From: Deinococcus sp.
GTDB taxonomy: Bacteria; Deinococcota; Deinococci; JACQHA01
DNA: 6,404 nt
Assembly: GCA_016199255.1 (NCBI GenBank)
Contig: JACQHA010000327.1
Coordinates: 1 to 6,404 of the forward strand
Direction of reading: 5' to 3'
In this document: one piece after another, positions 1 through 6,404 of the stretch
Numbering within the stretch: the stretch's first letter is position 1
How the letters are laid out: every line of letters begins with the position of its first letter
The notes under the pieces: model-generated
The model's input: only the letters and a program-made list of their open reading frames with translations
Database searches by the model: none
What the model was told of the DNA's origin: nothing
Position numbers and translations under genes: made by a program

Positions 1-12
1 CGGCGGGATCAT
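1..12 (-). CDS. nuoK: NADH-quinone oxidoreductase subunit K, first four codons only
   Basis: Only the first four codons (M-I-P-P) are inside the window; the gene runs off the left edge. The ATG overlaps the TGA of nuoJ in an ATGA junction, and a good Shine-Dalgarno sequence (GGAGGAG, 18-24) lies 5 nt upstream. NuoK proteins often begin M-I-P, and nuoK nearly always follows nuoJ, so the identity rests on position, start signal and these few residues. NuoK is a small three-helix membrane subunit related to MrpC that carries conserved membrane glutamates of the proton path; none of that can be seen here. Confidence 0.75.
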
Positions 13-512
13 AGCCGCTCCTCCCGGCCCTTCACCAGCACCACTGCTCCGACTGCTGCCACCAAGAGCAGCACCGAAATCAGTTCAAAGGGAATCAGGT
101 AAGGGCCAAACAGCAACTGGGCAATCTCCTTGGGTCCGCCGGCTCCCGGTGGCGGCTGGCTAGCGGCAGTAATGGCCCCGGCCGCCAGGCTGGTGGCCAG
201 GGCAGCTAAGAGCAGTATAGAAAGCGCCAGCGCCGCCGGGCGCTGCCAGCCACTGGCGTGAGCCACACTGGTGCCGCGCACATCCAGGAGCATGACCACA
301 AAGAGGAAGAGCACCACAATGGCGCCGGCGTACACGGTCACCTGCACCACTGCTAGGAACTGGGCGTGCAAGGTGAGGAACAGCACCGCCATGGCCAGCA
401 AGTTGCCCACGAGGAGCAGCACACACTTCACCACGTTGCGATTTAGAATCATGAGCACTGCTGAGCCAATGCTGGCGAAAGCCAGCAGGGCGAACAGCAC
501 CATCTCAGCCAT
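9..512 (-). CDS. nuoJ: NADH-quinone oxidoreductase subunit J (membrane subunit)
   Basis: A 167-residue protein, close to the usual NuoJ length, with about five hydrophobic helices (roughly residues 4-22, 28-48, 54-76, 92-114 and 138-160) and no signal peptide. The diagnostic stretch is in helix 3, where V-Y-A-G-A-I-V-V-L-F-L-F (60-71) matches the family's conserved helix, known in complex I structures for a pi-bulge that changes during turnover and gates the water wire beside NuoK. The C-terminal P-Y-L-I-P-F-E-L (137-144) is also typical. NuoJ sits in the membrane arm between NuoA/H and NuoK. The start at 512 has a G-rich ribosome site (GGGGGAG, 520-526) 7 nt upstream. It is separated from nuoI by 36 nt and overlaps nuoK by 4 nt. 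Confidence 0.95.
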   Translation of the reverse strand: MAEMVLFALLAFASIGSAVLMILNRNVVKCVLLLVGNLLAMAVLFLTLHAQFLAVVQVTVYAGAIVVLFLFVVMLLDVRGTSVAHASGWQRPAALALSILLLAALATSLAAGAITAASQPPPGAGGPKEIAQLLFGPYLIPFELISVLLLVAAVGAVVLVKGREERL

Positions 513-548
513 GGCAGTTCTCCCCCATACCTCCCCCTCCCTCAGGCC
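513..548 (-). other. nuoI-nuoJ spacer, G-rich, carries the nuoJ ribosome site
   Basis: This 36-nt gap is the longest between genes in the window. On the transcribed-sense strand it is purine rich, with G runs of 3, 5, 2 and 5 in close succession, the last of which belongs to the nuoJ Shine-Dalgarno sequence. There is no inverted repeat followed by a T run, so it does not look like a terminator. It is a multiple of three long and contains no stop in the nuoI frame, so nuoI and nuoJ lie in the same frame and only the nuoI TAG separates them. Confidence 0.7.
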
Positions 549-992
549 CTACGGCTTCTCCAGTGGCGGCGTCCCCACTGGCACCAACAGGTCCGACTTG
601 GTGTAGATGAAGTCGGTGCGCCGATAGTCGGCGAGCTCGAACCGGGCGGTGAGCACCACCGCATCCACCGGGCAGGCCTGCTCACAATAGCCGCAGAAAA
701 TGCAGCGCAGCATGTTGATCTCATACACCTTGGCGAAGCGCTCGCCGTGGGAGTGGCGCTGCTGAGAGGTGTTCTCTGCTGCCTCGACGTAGATGGCATC
801 GGCAGGGCACGCGGCAGAGCAGAGCGAGCAGCCGATGCAGCGCTCCAACCCATCCTCGTGGCGCTGCAGGATGTGCCGCCCCCGGTAGCGGGGGAAGATC
901 TCCGGCGGTACCTCGGGGTAAGAGACAGTGCGCTTGGGCTGGAACAGCTCCGACAGCGTGGTCGCCATGCCTTTCACCAAAGCACCGATCAT
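549..992 (-). CDS. nuoI: NADH-quinone oxidoreductase subunit I (two 4Fe-4S ferredoxin-like)
   Basis: A 147-residue ferredoxin-type subunit that binds clusters N6a and N6b and passes electrons from NuoG towards NuoB. Two C-x2-C-x2-C-x3-C-P motifs are complete: C52, C55, C58, C62 and C97, C100, C103, C107. The region before the first motif (R-H-I-L-Q-R, 39-44) and the stretch Y-E-I-N-M-L-R (90-96) before the second are family hallmarks. An N-terminal amphipathic segment (residues 1-17) probably lies on the membrane surface. The start at 992 is well supported by GGAGG 5 nt upstream within the 10-nt nuoH/nuoI spacer. It ends with TAG, the only gene in the window to do so at its natural end. The C-terminus (residues 125-147) stops shortly after the usual end of the family. 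Confidence 0.97.
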   Translation of the reverse strand: MIGALVKGMATTLSELFQPKRTVSYPEVPPEIFPRYRGRHILQRHEDGLERCIGCSLCSAACPADAIYVEAAENTSQQRHSHGERFAKVYEINMLRCIFCGYCEQACPVDAVVLTARFELADYRRTDFIYTKSDLLVPVGTPPLEKP

Positions 993-997
993 GAGTG

Positions 998-1002
998 CCT
1001 CC
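998..1002 (-). promoter_or_regulatory. Shine-Dalgarno site of nuoI
   Basis: GGAGG on the minus strand, 5 nt before the nuoI ATG and directly after the nuoH TGA. It fixes the start at 992 and suggests efficient initiation of nuoI independent of upstream translation. Confidence 0.85.
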
Positions 1003-1995
1003 TCATCTGAAGCCCACTACTGCCATCACCACTGCTGTCACTGCCAGGTTCACGAGCCCCAAGGGCAGCAGCCATTTCCACCCCAGGTCCATGAGCCGGT
1101 CATAGCGGAGACGGGGCAAGGTAGCCCGGATCCAGATGTAGAGGAAGAGGAACAGGCCCAGCTTCAAGAGGAACCAGACCAGGCCAGGGATCTGGTCCAG
1201 CCAGCTCCAGGGGATGGGTGGCGGTAGCCAGCCACCGAAGTACAAGGTGGTGAGCAGGGCGCTGGCGGTGATCATGTTGGCGTACTCTGCCAGGTAATAG
1301 AAGGCGAAGCGCATGCCGGAGTATTCCGTATGGTAGCCGGCCACCAGCTCGGTCTCTGCCTCAGGCAAGTCAAAGGGCACCCGGTTGGTTTCGGCAATGG
1401 CAGCGATGAAGAACAGGATGAACCCCAGGGGCTGGAGGAAGACGAACCAGGTAAACTGCCGCTGCTGCTCCACAATGCCCACTAGGCTGAGGGTGCCGGA
1501 GAGCAAGATCACGCCCATCACTGCCACCCCCAGGCTCAGCTCGTAGCTCACCAGCTGGGCGGTGGAGCGCAGCGCCCCTAAGATGGAATACTTGCTGCCC
1601 GAGGCCCAGCCACCCAGAATGATCCCGTACACCCCTAATGATCCCAGGGCTAGCACGTACAGGAGCGCCACATTCACATCGGTGATCAACACTGGCTGGC
1701 TTCCCAGGCCCCCCACTGGGATAACGGCGAAGGTCATAAGTGCTGGCACCATGGCCATAAGCGGTGCCAGGAGGTAAATGAGCCGGTCAGCACGGCTGGG
1801 GAGAATACTCTCTTTGAACACGAACTTCAGGGCATCGGCTAGTGGTTGGAGGAGCCCAGCCGGGCCAACCCGGTTCGGCCCGCGGCGCACCTGAATGAAA
1901 GCCAAGAGGCGCCGCTCGGCATAGGCTACATAGGAGACAGCGGTGAGCATAATCACCAACAGCAGCGCGGTCTTCAGTATAGTGAGTCCGATCAT
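1003..1995 (-). CDS. nuoH: NADH-quinone oxidoreductase subunit H (quinone-site membrane subunit)
   Basis: A 330-residue membrane protein with about eight helices, of normal NuoH length. NuoH forms most of the quinone-binding cavity where the peripheral arm meets the membrane and links quinone reduction to proton movement. Conserved signatures are all present: A-E-R-R (26-29) after helix 1, [11 protein letters not shown] (35-45), G-W-A-S-G-S-K-Y (129-136) leading to S-T-A-Q-L-V-S-Y-E (144-152), and the quinone-loop motif [13 protein letters not shown] (202-214) followed by H-T-E-Y-S-G-M (222-228). The acidic residues of that loop, implicated in coupling, are intact. Start and nuoG stop overlap as ATGA (1992-1995). 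The ribosome site is weak (GAGGG at 1999-2003, only 3 nt before the ATG), so translation is probably coupled to nuoG. Confidence 0.98.
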   Translation of the reverse strand: MIGLTILKTALLLVIMLTAVSYVAYAERRLLAFIQVRRGPNRVGPAGLLQPLADALKFVFKESILPSRADRLIYLLAPLMAMVPALMTFAVIPVGGLGSQPVLITDVNVALLYVLALGSLGVYGIILGGWASGSKYSILGALRSTAQLVSYELSLGVAVMGVILLSGTLSLVGIVEQQRQFTWFVFLQPLGFILFFIAAIAETNRVPFDLPEAETELVAGYHTEYSGMRFAFYYLAEYANMITASALLTTLYFGGWLPPPIPWSWLDQIPGLVWFLLKLGLFLFLYIWIRATLPRLRYDRLMDLGWKWLLPLGLVNLAVTAVVMAVVGFR

Positions 1996-4406
1996 ACACC
2001 CTCTGCTGCCAGGCTCACCCGGTTGGTGCCGCCCAAGGCGCCGAGCCCTGGGGTGCCAGCTGGCACCACGACTACCCCGCGGGGACAGCGCGTGCTGGCC
2101 TGAGCCACCAAGGCCAAGCTGCCATTGGAGCTAGATAGGCGCACCTTACCCCCAGCTGGCACTCCTAGTGCCGCCAGGTCAGCGGGATGCAACTCAGCTT
2201 GCGGCAGCTCCCGAACCCCATCGGGCAGTACCACCCGGTCTAGTACTGCGCGGGGGCCAAAGAGCTTTTCAGTAACCCAGAGTCCAAAGCGTCCCAGCTC
2301 GCCCTGGGCGCCATTGAGTGAGCGGGGTACCAGTTTGGGCGCGGCGGTCTTGGGCCGGCCGCCGCTCACTTCCAGGTCGTCGAATCTCAGCTCGCTGTAG
2401 GCCGGCACGTCCCTGGCCAGCTCGCTCCAGATCTGCGGAATGCGGGTGGGGAACGCTATTCCCAGCCGCTTGGCCAGCTCAGCGAAGATCCAGGTGTCCG
2501 ACCGGGCCTCGCCAGGAGGGGGCAGTACCCGCTCCAGCCGCTGGACCTTGCCCAATAGCGAGGTCACCGTGCCCTGGGTTTCCAGCGCGCTGGCTGCTGC
2601 CGGCAACACCACCTGGGCTAGCCGGGCAGTGTCGGTGAGGAAGATGTCTTGGACAATTAAGAACTCCAGTTGCCCCAAGGTGGCCTTGAGGTTCCCGTTG
2701 TATCGCACTGGGTCGACCCCGGCCAGGTAAAGCACTTTCACCCCGCCCTGCAGCATTTGCGCCCCAGTCTGGCCGGGCCGCTCGTTGAGCCGGCCCCAGG
2801 CCTTCTGCACTTTAGCGCGCGCCCGGGCATCAGCCAGGGGAAGGCGGCCGGGCAGGAGATCTGGTGCCAGGCCCAGGTCCGCTGCCCCGCGGGCATTGCC
2901 CTCTTCCGGCAGGAAGCAGGGGGGGTGCGGAGTCCCCAGTGCTGCTGCCAGGGTCTCGAGGGCAGCGGCTACCTGCACCCCCCGGTAAAGAATGGCGGTC
3001 TCAGGTCCCAGCAGGGCGGCGGCAGCACGTACTGCCTGGGCCTCCAGACCAGTCGCGTTCAGCAGGGTCTCCAAAGCGGTAGCAGCCACATTGACCACCT
3101 CGGGCACCGCTCGGCCGGCTTCCGCCATGGCCTTGAGGAGCGCCCCGACCGCCTGGACCTCGCTGCCAGGCCGATAGCGCAAGTGCTGGCTGGCGCGCTG
3201 GTCCAGGTTGATCGCCGCCGGGGTGGCGATAATCAGCTTCAGGCCTTTGCGCACTGCCAGCTTGATCCAGGCGTCGGTGAGAGGAGCAGCTTGGCTGGGG
3301 TCCACGCCGAACACCAATAGGGTCTTGGCTGCTTCAAGAGCAGCCCGTACATCGGCCTCAGCAGGCAGCGGGGCAGGGGAGAGGCGATGGTCCAGGTTGT
3401 TGCTACCCAGCACACCCCGCATGAGCCGGCTGAATAAATACAGTGCCTCGTTGCTCAGCTGGGCGCCGGCAATGCCGCCCACTTCCTGCGGCTGGGCGCG
3501 GCGCTCGTCAAGTTTCCGGGCAATGAGCCCCAGGGCCTCTTCCCAGGAGGAGGGAACCAGCTCCTGGCCCTGGCGCACTAGTGGGGTCTTCAGGCGCTCG
3601 GGGCTGGCCAGGAAACCGTGCCCAAAGCGGCCCCGGTCACAGATCCAGCGCTCTTTACTCACTGGGTCAATAGCCGCGGTAATGCGCTTGAACTCGCCAC
3701 TACGCTGCCAGCCCTCTATCTGGCACCCCAGGCTGCACAGGGTGCAGGTGGTGACGGTATGGCTCATCTCCCAGGGCCGGGCGCCAAAGCGGAACACCTT
3801 GTTGGTGAGCGCCCCCACCGGGCAGTTATCTATGATGTTGCCCGAAAGCGGGGTGGCAGCGCTGCCGAACACCTCCGTGAACTTCCCCCGGCTGGCAAAG
3901 TCCAGCACGGGCTCGCCAGCGATCTCGTCCACGATCCTGATGCAGATCTTACAGTGAATGCAGCGGTCCCGGTCCAGCACAATGAGCGGGGTGAGATCCA
4001 CCACCGGGAACACCCGCTTGTCGAACTCAAACCGGCTGTGGGGCGGGCCGTGGCCGTAGGTCTGGTTCTGCAAAGGGCATTCCCCGCCCTTATCGCAGAT
4101 CGGGCAGTCCAGGGGGTGGTTCAAAAGCAAGAACTCGATGGTGGAGCGGCGGTGCTCCAGGACCGCCGGGGTCTGGGTGCGCACCACCAGGCCATCAGTC
4201 ACATATGTGGCGCACGCCGGGGTCAGCTTCGGCACCTTCTCCACTTCAATCAGGCACATGCGGCAATTGGCATCGGGCTTCAGGCACTCATGGGCACAGA
4301 AGTACGGGATGTCAATGCCGTGCTCTCTGGCTACCCACAGAAGCACGGCCCCTTTAGGAGCCTGGTACTGTTGGCCATCAATCGTGACCGTGACAAACTC
4401 GGCCAT
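1992..4406 (-). CDS. nuoG: NADH-quinone oxidoreductase subunit G (multi Fe-S, molybdopterin-oxidoreductase fold)
   Basis: An 804-residue large subunit that relays electrons from NuoF towards NuoI. The N-terminal 2Fe-2S ferredoxin domain has C37, C48, C51 and C65 (x10, x2, x13 spacing). The His-Cys 4Fe-4S site has H97, C101, C104 and C110. The next 4Fe-4S site has C149, C152 and C155 with C195 in N-C-P-V-G-A-L. A further motif C221-x2-C224-x3-C228-x27-C256 matches the N7 cluster found only in some bacteria. Residues from about 257 onward form the molybdopterin-oxidoreductase-like body, which binds no cofactor in complex I. The alanine-rich middle (about 300-600) is poorly conserved. Residues about 700-800 resemble the C-terminal dinucleotide-binding barrel of that superfamily. 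The start overlaps the nuoF TAA by one base (TAATG), with GGAAGGA at 4411-4417. The frame is unbroken. Confidence 0.97.
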   Translation of the reverse strand: MAEFVTVTIDGQQYQAPKGAVLLWVAREHGIDIPYFCAHECLKPDANCRMCLIEVEKVPKLTPACATYVTDGLVVRTQTPAVLEHRRSTIEFLLLNHPLDCPICDKGGECPLQNQTYGHGPPHSRFEFDKRVFPVVDLTPLIVLDRDRCIHCKICIRIVDEIAGEPVLDFASRGKFTEVFGSAATPLSGNIIDNCPVGALTNKVFRFGARPWEMSHTVTTCTLCSLGCQIEGWQRSGEFKRITAAIDPVSKERWICDRGRFGHGFLASPERLKTPLVRQGQELVPSSWEEALGLIARKLDERRAQPQEVGGIAGAQLSNEALYLFSRLMRGVLGSNNLDHRLSPAPLPAEADVRAALEAAKTLLVFGVDPSQAAPLTDAWIKLAVRKGLKLIIATPAAINLDQRASQHLRYRPGSEVQAVGALLKAMAEAGRAVPEVVNVAATALETLLNATGLEAQAVRAAAALLGPETAILYRGVQVAAALETLAAALGTPHPPCFLPEEGNARGAADLGLAPDLLPGRLPLADARARAKVQKAWGRLNERPGQTGAQMLQGGVKVLYLAGVDPVRYNGNLKATLGQLEFLIVQDIFLTDTARLAQVVLPAAASALETQGTVTSLLGKVQRLERVLPPPGEARSDTWIFAELAKRLGIAFPTRIPQIWSELARDVPAYSELRFDDLEVSGGRPKTAAPKLVPRSLNGAQGELGRFGLWVTEKLFGPRAVLDRVVLPDGVRELPQAELHPADLAALGVPAGGKVRLSSSNGSLALVAQASTRCPRGVVVVPAGTPGLGALGGTNRVSLAAEGV

Positions 4407-5146
4407 TAGGTCCTTCCCATATTGGGCTGGGCGACGTGGGCGCTGAAGTCACCGGGGAATTTCTGCACCGCGCTGCCCACTGACATGCCCAAGGAGTCAC
4501 CCAGGAGGCAGAAGCACTTGCCGTTCATCAAGTTCTTGGCAATCTGGCCCACCATCTCAACGTCCCGGGCACTGCCGCGCTGGTGATGGAGGTGGTCCAG
4601 GAGGTCCACCATCCACCCTGAGCCCTCCCGGCAGGGGGTGCACTTGCCGCAGGACTCGTGGTGGTAAAACTTGGCCAGGTTCAGCGCTGCCCAGGTGAGG
4701 TCTACAGTGTCGTCCATGACAATCAGTCCACCTGAACCCAACATGCTGCCGGCGGCGGCAATGGACTCGTAGTCGATCTTGGTATCCAGTTGATCGCCAC
4801 TGAGCAGTGGTGCCGACGACCCGCCAGGGTGGAAGGCCTTGACCTGACGATGCCCCGGCACCCCGCCGCAGAGGTCGTAGATCAGCTCCCTAAAGGTCAG
4901 CTTCCCCAGTTCGATCTCAAAGTTGCCGGGCCGGTTCACATGGCCTGACACGCTGAAGATCTTGGTGCCGGGGCTCTTCTCGGTGCCCATGGACCGGTAC
5001 CAGGCAACGCCGTTCTTGAGAATGTGCGGCACATTGCACAAAGTCTCGGCGTTATTGACCGTGGTGGGCCTGCCATAGACCCCAGCCTGGGCCGGGAAGG
5101 GGGGCCTGAGGCGGGGCGTGCCGCGCAGTCCCTCAATGGAGTTCAT
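4406..5146 (-). CDS. nuoF: NuoF C-terminal part, from the first Met after the TAG
   Basis: A 246-residue reading frame from Met181 of the full NuoF numbering to the TAA. It contains the P-P-F-P and V-N-N segments that close the FMN/NADH pocket, the SLBB ubiquitin-like domain (about 240-330), and the helical 4Fe-4S domain with S-C-G-K-C-T-P-C-R-E-G (345-355) and the fourth ligand C393. A weak Shine-Dalgarno-like GAGGAA (5156-5161) lies 9 nt before the ATG, but those bases are fixed by the conserved G-E-E codons, so it is probably coincidental. The eight codons between the TAG and this Met (I-C-G-E-E-T-S-L) are conserved NuoF sequence, which argues that this is not a natural start. Confidence 0.6.
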   Translation of the reverse strand: MNSIEGLRGTPRLRPPFPAQAGVYGRPTTVNNAETLCNVPHILKNGVAWYRSMGTEKSPGTKIFSVSGHVNRPGNFEIELGKLTFRELIYDLCGGVPGHRQVKAFHPGGSSAPLLSGDQLDTKIDYESIAAAGSMLGSGGLIVMDDTVDLTWAALNLAKFYHHESCGKCTPCREGSGWMVDLLDHLHHQRGSARDVEMVGQIAKNLMNGKCFCLLGDSLGMSVGSAVQKFPGDFSAHVAQPNMGRT

Positions 5147-5170
5147 GAGCGACGTTTCCTCGCCGCAGAT

Positions 5171-5173
5171 CTA
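5171..5173 (-). other. In-frame amber codon (TAG) replacing the conserved Tyr of NuoF
   Basis: On the minus strand the codons read GGG GCC TAG ATC TGC GGC, that is G-A-stop-I-C-G, where the family has G-A-Y-I-C-G. A single base change from TAC (or TAT) explains it. With TAG the plus strand reads AGATCT (5167-5172), a BglII site; with TAC it would read AGATGT. Confidence 0.9.
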
Positions 5174-5686
5174 GGCCCCGGCACCCCGGTGCAGGATGAT
5201 CTGCACCGAGAAGTTGCTGCCTAGCACGTTCTGGCCAATGTAGTGCGCTGCCTCTGCCTCTATAATGGCCTGCGCCAAGCGCTGATAGGCAGGGACGTAC
5301 TCGCCCCGGATATAGATAAACCCTATAGGGGCGCGAATGGCATAGCAGGCAATGGCGCAGCCCTCGAGCATCAGGTGCGGGTCATACTCGCCCAGGTAGC
5401 GGTTATTGCAGGTGCCAGGCTCGGACTCATCAAAGTTACAGCACAAGAAGCCGTTCCCCCCGGGCTTGGGCATGAAGCTCCACTTCAGCCCGGTGGGGAA
5501 CCCGGCGCCGCCCCGGCCCCGCAGGCCAGAGTCCTGGACGAGCTTGATAACTTCATCTGGGCTCTTTTCCAGCGCCACTTTCAGGCCCTGGTACCCGCCG
5601 TTGGCTACGTAGCCCTGGAGGGTGTGCGAATCGGGCTTCCCCAGGTTCTGGTACAGCACCGGCTTTAAGGTGGCGACGGCGCTCAT
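5171..5686 (-). CDS. nuoF: NuoF N-terminal part, ending at the in-frame TAG
   Basis: If the TAG terminates translation, this 171-residue product results. It holds the first part of the Rossmann-like FMN/NADH domain: the glycine-rich loop (54-63), K68, and the acidic N84, D86, E87, S88, E89 set, and it ends H-R-G-A-G-A just before the missing tyrosine. It has neither the E-E pair that follows nor the 4Fe-4S cluster, so it should not be active alone. The start at 5686 is firm, with AAGGAGG (5691-5697) 4 nt upstream. Position 85 is Phe (TTT) where most family members I know have Ala. This is a piece of the full nuoF entry, not an extra gene. Confidence 0.7.
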   Translation of the reverse strand: MSAVATLKPVLYQNLGKPDSHTLQGYVANGGYQGLKVALEKSPDEVIKLVQDSGLRGRGGAGFPTGLKWSFMPKPGGNGFLCCNFDESEPGTCNNRYLGEYDPHLMLEGCAIACYAIRAPIGFIYIRGEYVPAYQRLAQAIIEAEAAHYIGQNVLGSNFSVQIILHRGAGA

Positions 5687-6240
5687 GCCGCCTCCTTCTG
5701 GCCGGAGCCATCAGTGAAACCCGGGCCAACGCGGTTCAGGGTCTTAGGCAGGTCAGGCTCCTGGCCGGCAGCCAGCGCATCGACGATCTTATTGAGCCGC
5801 TCCTGGTCGAGATTCTCCCAGTAGTCATCGTTGATCATCGCGGCCGGCGCCGTAGCGCAGGAGCCCAGGCACTCGGCCTTGAACAGGCTGAACCGGCCGT
5901 CGGCAGTGGTCTCGCCGGCGTTGATCCCCAGGCGCTTGACCAGCAGATCGTAGAGCTGGCCCGCGCCGCGCAGCGCGCAGGGCAGGGTGGCGCAGAGGTG
6001 AATCCGGTACTGGCCCACGGGCTTCAGGTAATACATGGTGTAGAAAGTGGCCACGCCCAGCGCCTGCTCTTCGCTCAGGCCGATGAGCTCCGCCACCTCG
6101 CGAATCGCTTGGCGGGGCAAATAGCCCAGCTGCTCCTGGGCCAGCCAGAAGGCGCCCATAATGGCCGATCTGGCGATGGGGTACTTGGCTAGGTGGGCCT
6201 GGATTTTCTCGCGAGTACTGGCGCTCAGCACCTGCTCCAT
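5683..6240 (-). CDS. nuoE: NADH-quinone oxidoreductase subunit E (24 kDa-type, 2Fe-2S)
   Basis: A 185-residue thioredoxin-fold subunit that holds the 2Fe-2S cluster N1a next to NuoF's FMN. The four ligands are C83, C88, C124 and C128 in C-x4-C-x35-C-x3-C, with the same spacing and numbering I recall for Thermus Nqo2. The N-terminal helical part (about 1-75) includes G-Y-L-P (39-42) and the typical V-A-T-F-Y-T-M-Y (63-70). C-L-G-S-C-A-T-A-P (124-132) fits the family, although Gly or Asp is common where Ala129 stands. The C-terminal tail (about 160-185) is low in conservation. The start overlaps the nuoD TAA by one base (TAATG). Its ribosome site is a distant G-rich run, so coupling to nuoD translation is likely. 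It overlaps nuoF as ATGA. Confidence 0.97.
   Translation of the reverse strand: MEQVLSASTREKIQAHLAKYPIARSAIMGAFWLAQEQLGYLPRQAIREVAELIGLSEEQALGVATFYTMYYLKPVGQYRIHLCATLPCALRGAGQLYDLLVKRLGINAGETTADGRFSLFKAECLGSCATAPAAMINDDYWENLDQERLNKIVDALAAGQEPDLPKTLNRVGPGFTDGSGQKEAA
5691..5697 (-). promoter_or_regulatory. Shine-Dalgarno site of nuoF
   Basis: AAGGAGG on the minus strand, 4 nt before the nuoF ATG, inside the last codons of nuoE. It is the strongest ribosome site in the window and confirms the start at 5686. Its quality suggests nuoF was under selection for efficient translation until recently, or still is. Confidence 0.85.
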
Positions 6241-6404
6241 TAGCGGTCAATCTCCCCCAGCACAATGTCAATGGAGCCGATCATGCCAATCAAATCGGCA
6301 ATGAGCGCGCCCTTGGCCATGTCCGGCAACGCCTGGAGGTGGGCAAAGGAGGGCATGCGGAAGTGCACCCTGAGGGGCTTGTTGCTGCCGTCGCTGACCA
6401 CGTA
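6240..6404 (-). CDS. nuoD: NADH-quinone oxidoreductase subunit D, C-terminal end
   Basis: The last 54 codons and the TAA of a gene that enters from the right edge. The translation reads [10 protein letters not shown], then [13 protein letters not shown], and ends with [11 protein letters not shown], the characteristic NuoD (49 kDa, nickel-hydrogenase large-subunit-like) C-terminus. NuoD forms the quinone-reduction site together with NuoB and the C-terminal arginine/aspartate region lies close to that cavity. Part of the gene, including the histidine/tyrosine of the quinone head-group site, is outside the window. It could be the C-terminal part of a fused NuoCD, which cannot be judged here. 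Its stop overlaps nuoE. Confidence 0.95.
   Translation of the reverse strand, partial: YVVSDGSNKPLRVHFRMPSFAHLQALPDMAKGALIADLIGMIGSIDIVLGEIDR

Larger units (their letters stand above)
4406..5686 (-). pseudogene. nuoF: NADH-quinone oxidoreductase subunit F (FMN, NADH-binding), interrupted by one in-frame TAG
   Basis: The complete reading frame spans 426 codons, the normal NuoF size. NuoF binds NADH and FMN and starts electron transfer. It reads as NuoF from end to end: glycine-rich FMN loop [10 protein letters not shown] (54-63), N-x-D-E-S-E-P-G-T (84-92), I-C-G-E-E-T (173-178), P-P-F-P (195-198), V-N-N (210-212), and N3 cluster ligands C346, C349, C352 and C393. Codon 172 is TAG (5171-5173) where a nearly invariant tyrosine is expected (Tyr180 in Thermus Nqo1, as I recall). 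Residue offsets to Thermus are constant (8) across the stop, so no base is gained or lost there. Downstream sequence shows no decay. I label it an interrupted gene; a base-call error or recoding would make it a normal CDS. It overlaps nuoE by ATGA and nuoG by TAATG. Confidence 0.85.

Noticed and set aside
513..548. Possible terminator between nuoI and nuoJ
   Set aside because: No inverted repeat with a following T run is present, and nuoJ-nuoK clearly continue the operon.
2919..2925. Run of seven G (C on the sense strand) inside nuoG, a possible frameshift or slippage site
   Set aside because: The nuoG frame is continuous and sensible on both sides, with no sign of a broken or alternative product.
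2670..3957. Two further long plus-strand open frames (216 and 249 codons) opposite nuoG
   Set aside because: Both are shadows of the nuoG frame, with low-complexity compositions rich in Arg, Ser, Gly and Pro and no family resemblance.
3618..4409. Plus-strand open frame of 263 codons opposite nuoG
   Set aside because: It lies wholly within strongly conserved nuoG cysteine-motif sequence on the other strand, has no recognisable domain, and is typical of antisense open frames in GC-rich genes.
5825..6271. Minus-strand open frame of 148 codons overlapping nuoE in another frame
   Set aside because: NuoE has all its ligands and expected length in its own frame; this one has a composition rich in Arg and Gly and no motif.
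1..6404. Hidden new system (defence, mobile element, CRISPR, RNA gene) in this window
   Set aside because: Almost every base is accounted for by nuo coding sequence on one strand, with gaps of at most 36 nt; there is no room for an additional gene outside overlapping frames.

Overview
The window is one continuous stretch of a bacterial NADH:quinone oxidoreductase (respiratory complex I) operon, read entirely from the minus strand. In transcription order, from high to low coordinates, it holds the end of nuoD, then nuoE, nuoF, nuoG, nuoH, nuoI and nuoJ, and the first codons of nuoK. Nearly every base is coding. The largest gap between genes is 36 nt (nuoI/nuoJ), and the other junctions are 1-nt TAATG overlaps, 4-nt ATGA overlaps, or a 10-nt spacer carrying a Shine-Dalgarno sequence. 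No promoter, terminator, RNA gene, mobile element or CRISPR array is visible. The promoter should lie upstream of nuoA-C to the right, and nuoK-N should continue to the left; both are inferred from the usual gene order.

The genes cover the electron input arm and part of the membrane arm. NuoE (2Fe-2S), NuoF (FMN, NADH site, one 4Fe-4S) and NuoG (several Fe-S clusters on a molybdopterin-oxidoreductase-like scaffold) form the NADH dehydrogenase module. NuoD and NuoI belong to the connecting module that leads to quinone. NuoH, NuoJ and NuoK are membrane subunits of the quinone cavity and proton path. Cluster ligands are present throughout, including the set for the off-pathway N7 cluster in NuoG.

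The one clear anomaly is in nuoF. The frame is intact and well conserved from its start at 5686 to its TAA at 4406, except for a single in-frame TAG at 5173-5171. It replaces the conserved tyrosine of the Y-I-C-G-E-E motif, which lines the FMN/NADH site. All sequence after it still reads as normal NuoF. It may be a sequencing or assembly error, a very recent nonsense mutation, a split gene, or stop-codon recoding; the sequence alone cannot decide.

Organism: GC-rich DNA (roughly 60%) with a standard bacterial nuo order. The protein motifs are generic enough that I cannot place it firmly. The N7-bearing NuoG and the style of NuoH/NuoI resemble Thermus, Chloroflexota or similar deep-branching lineages, perhaps an uncultivated one, but this is only an impression.
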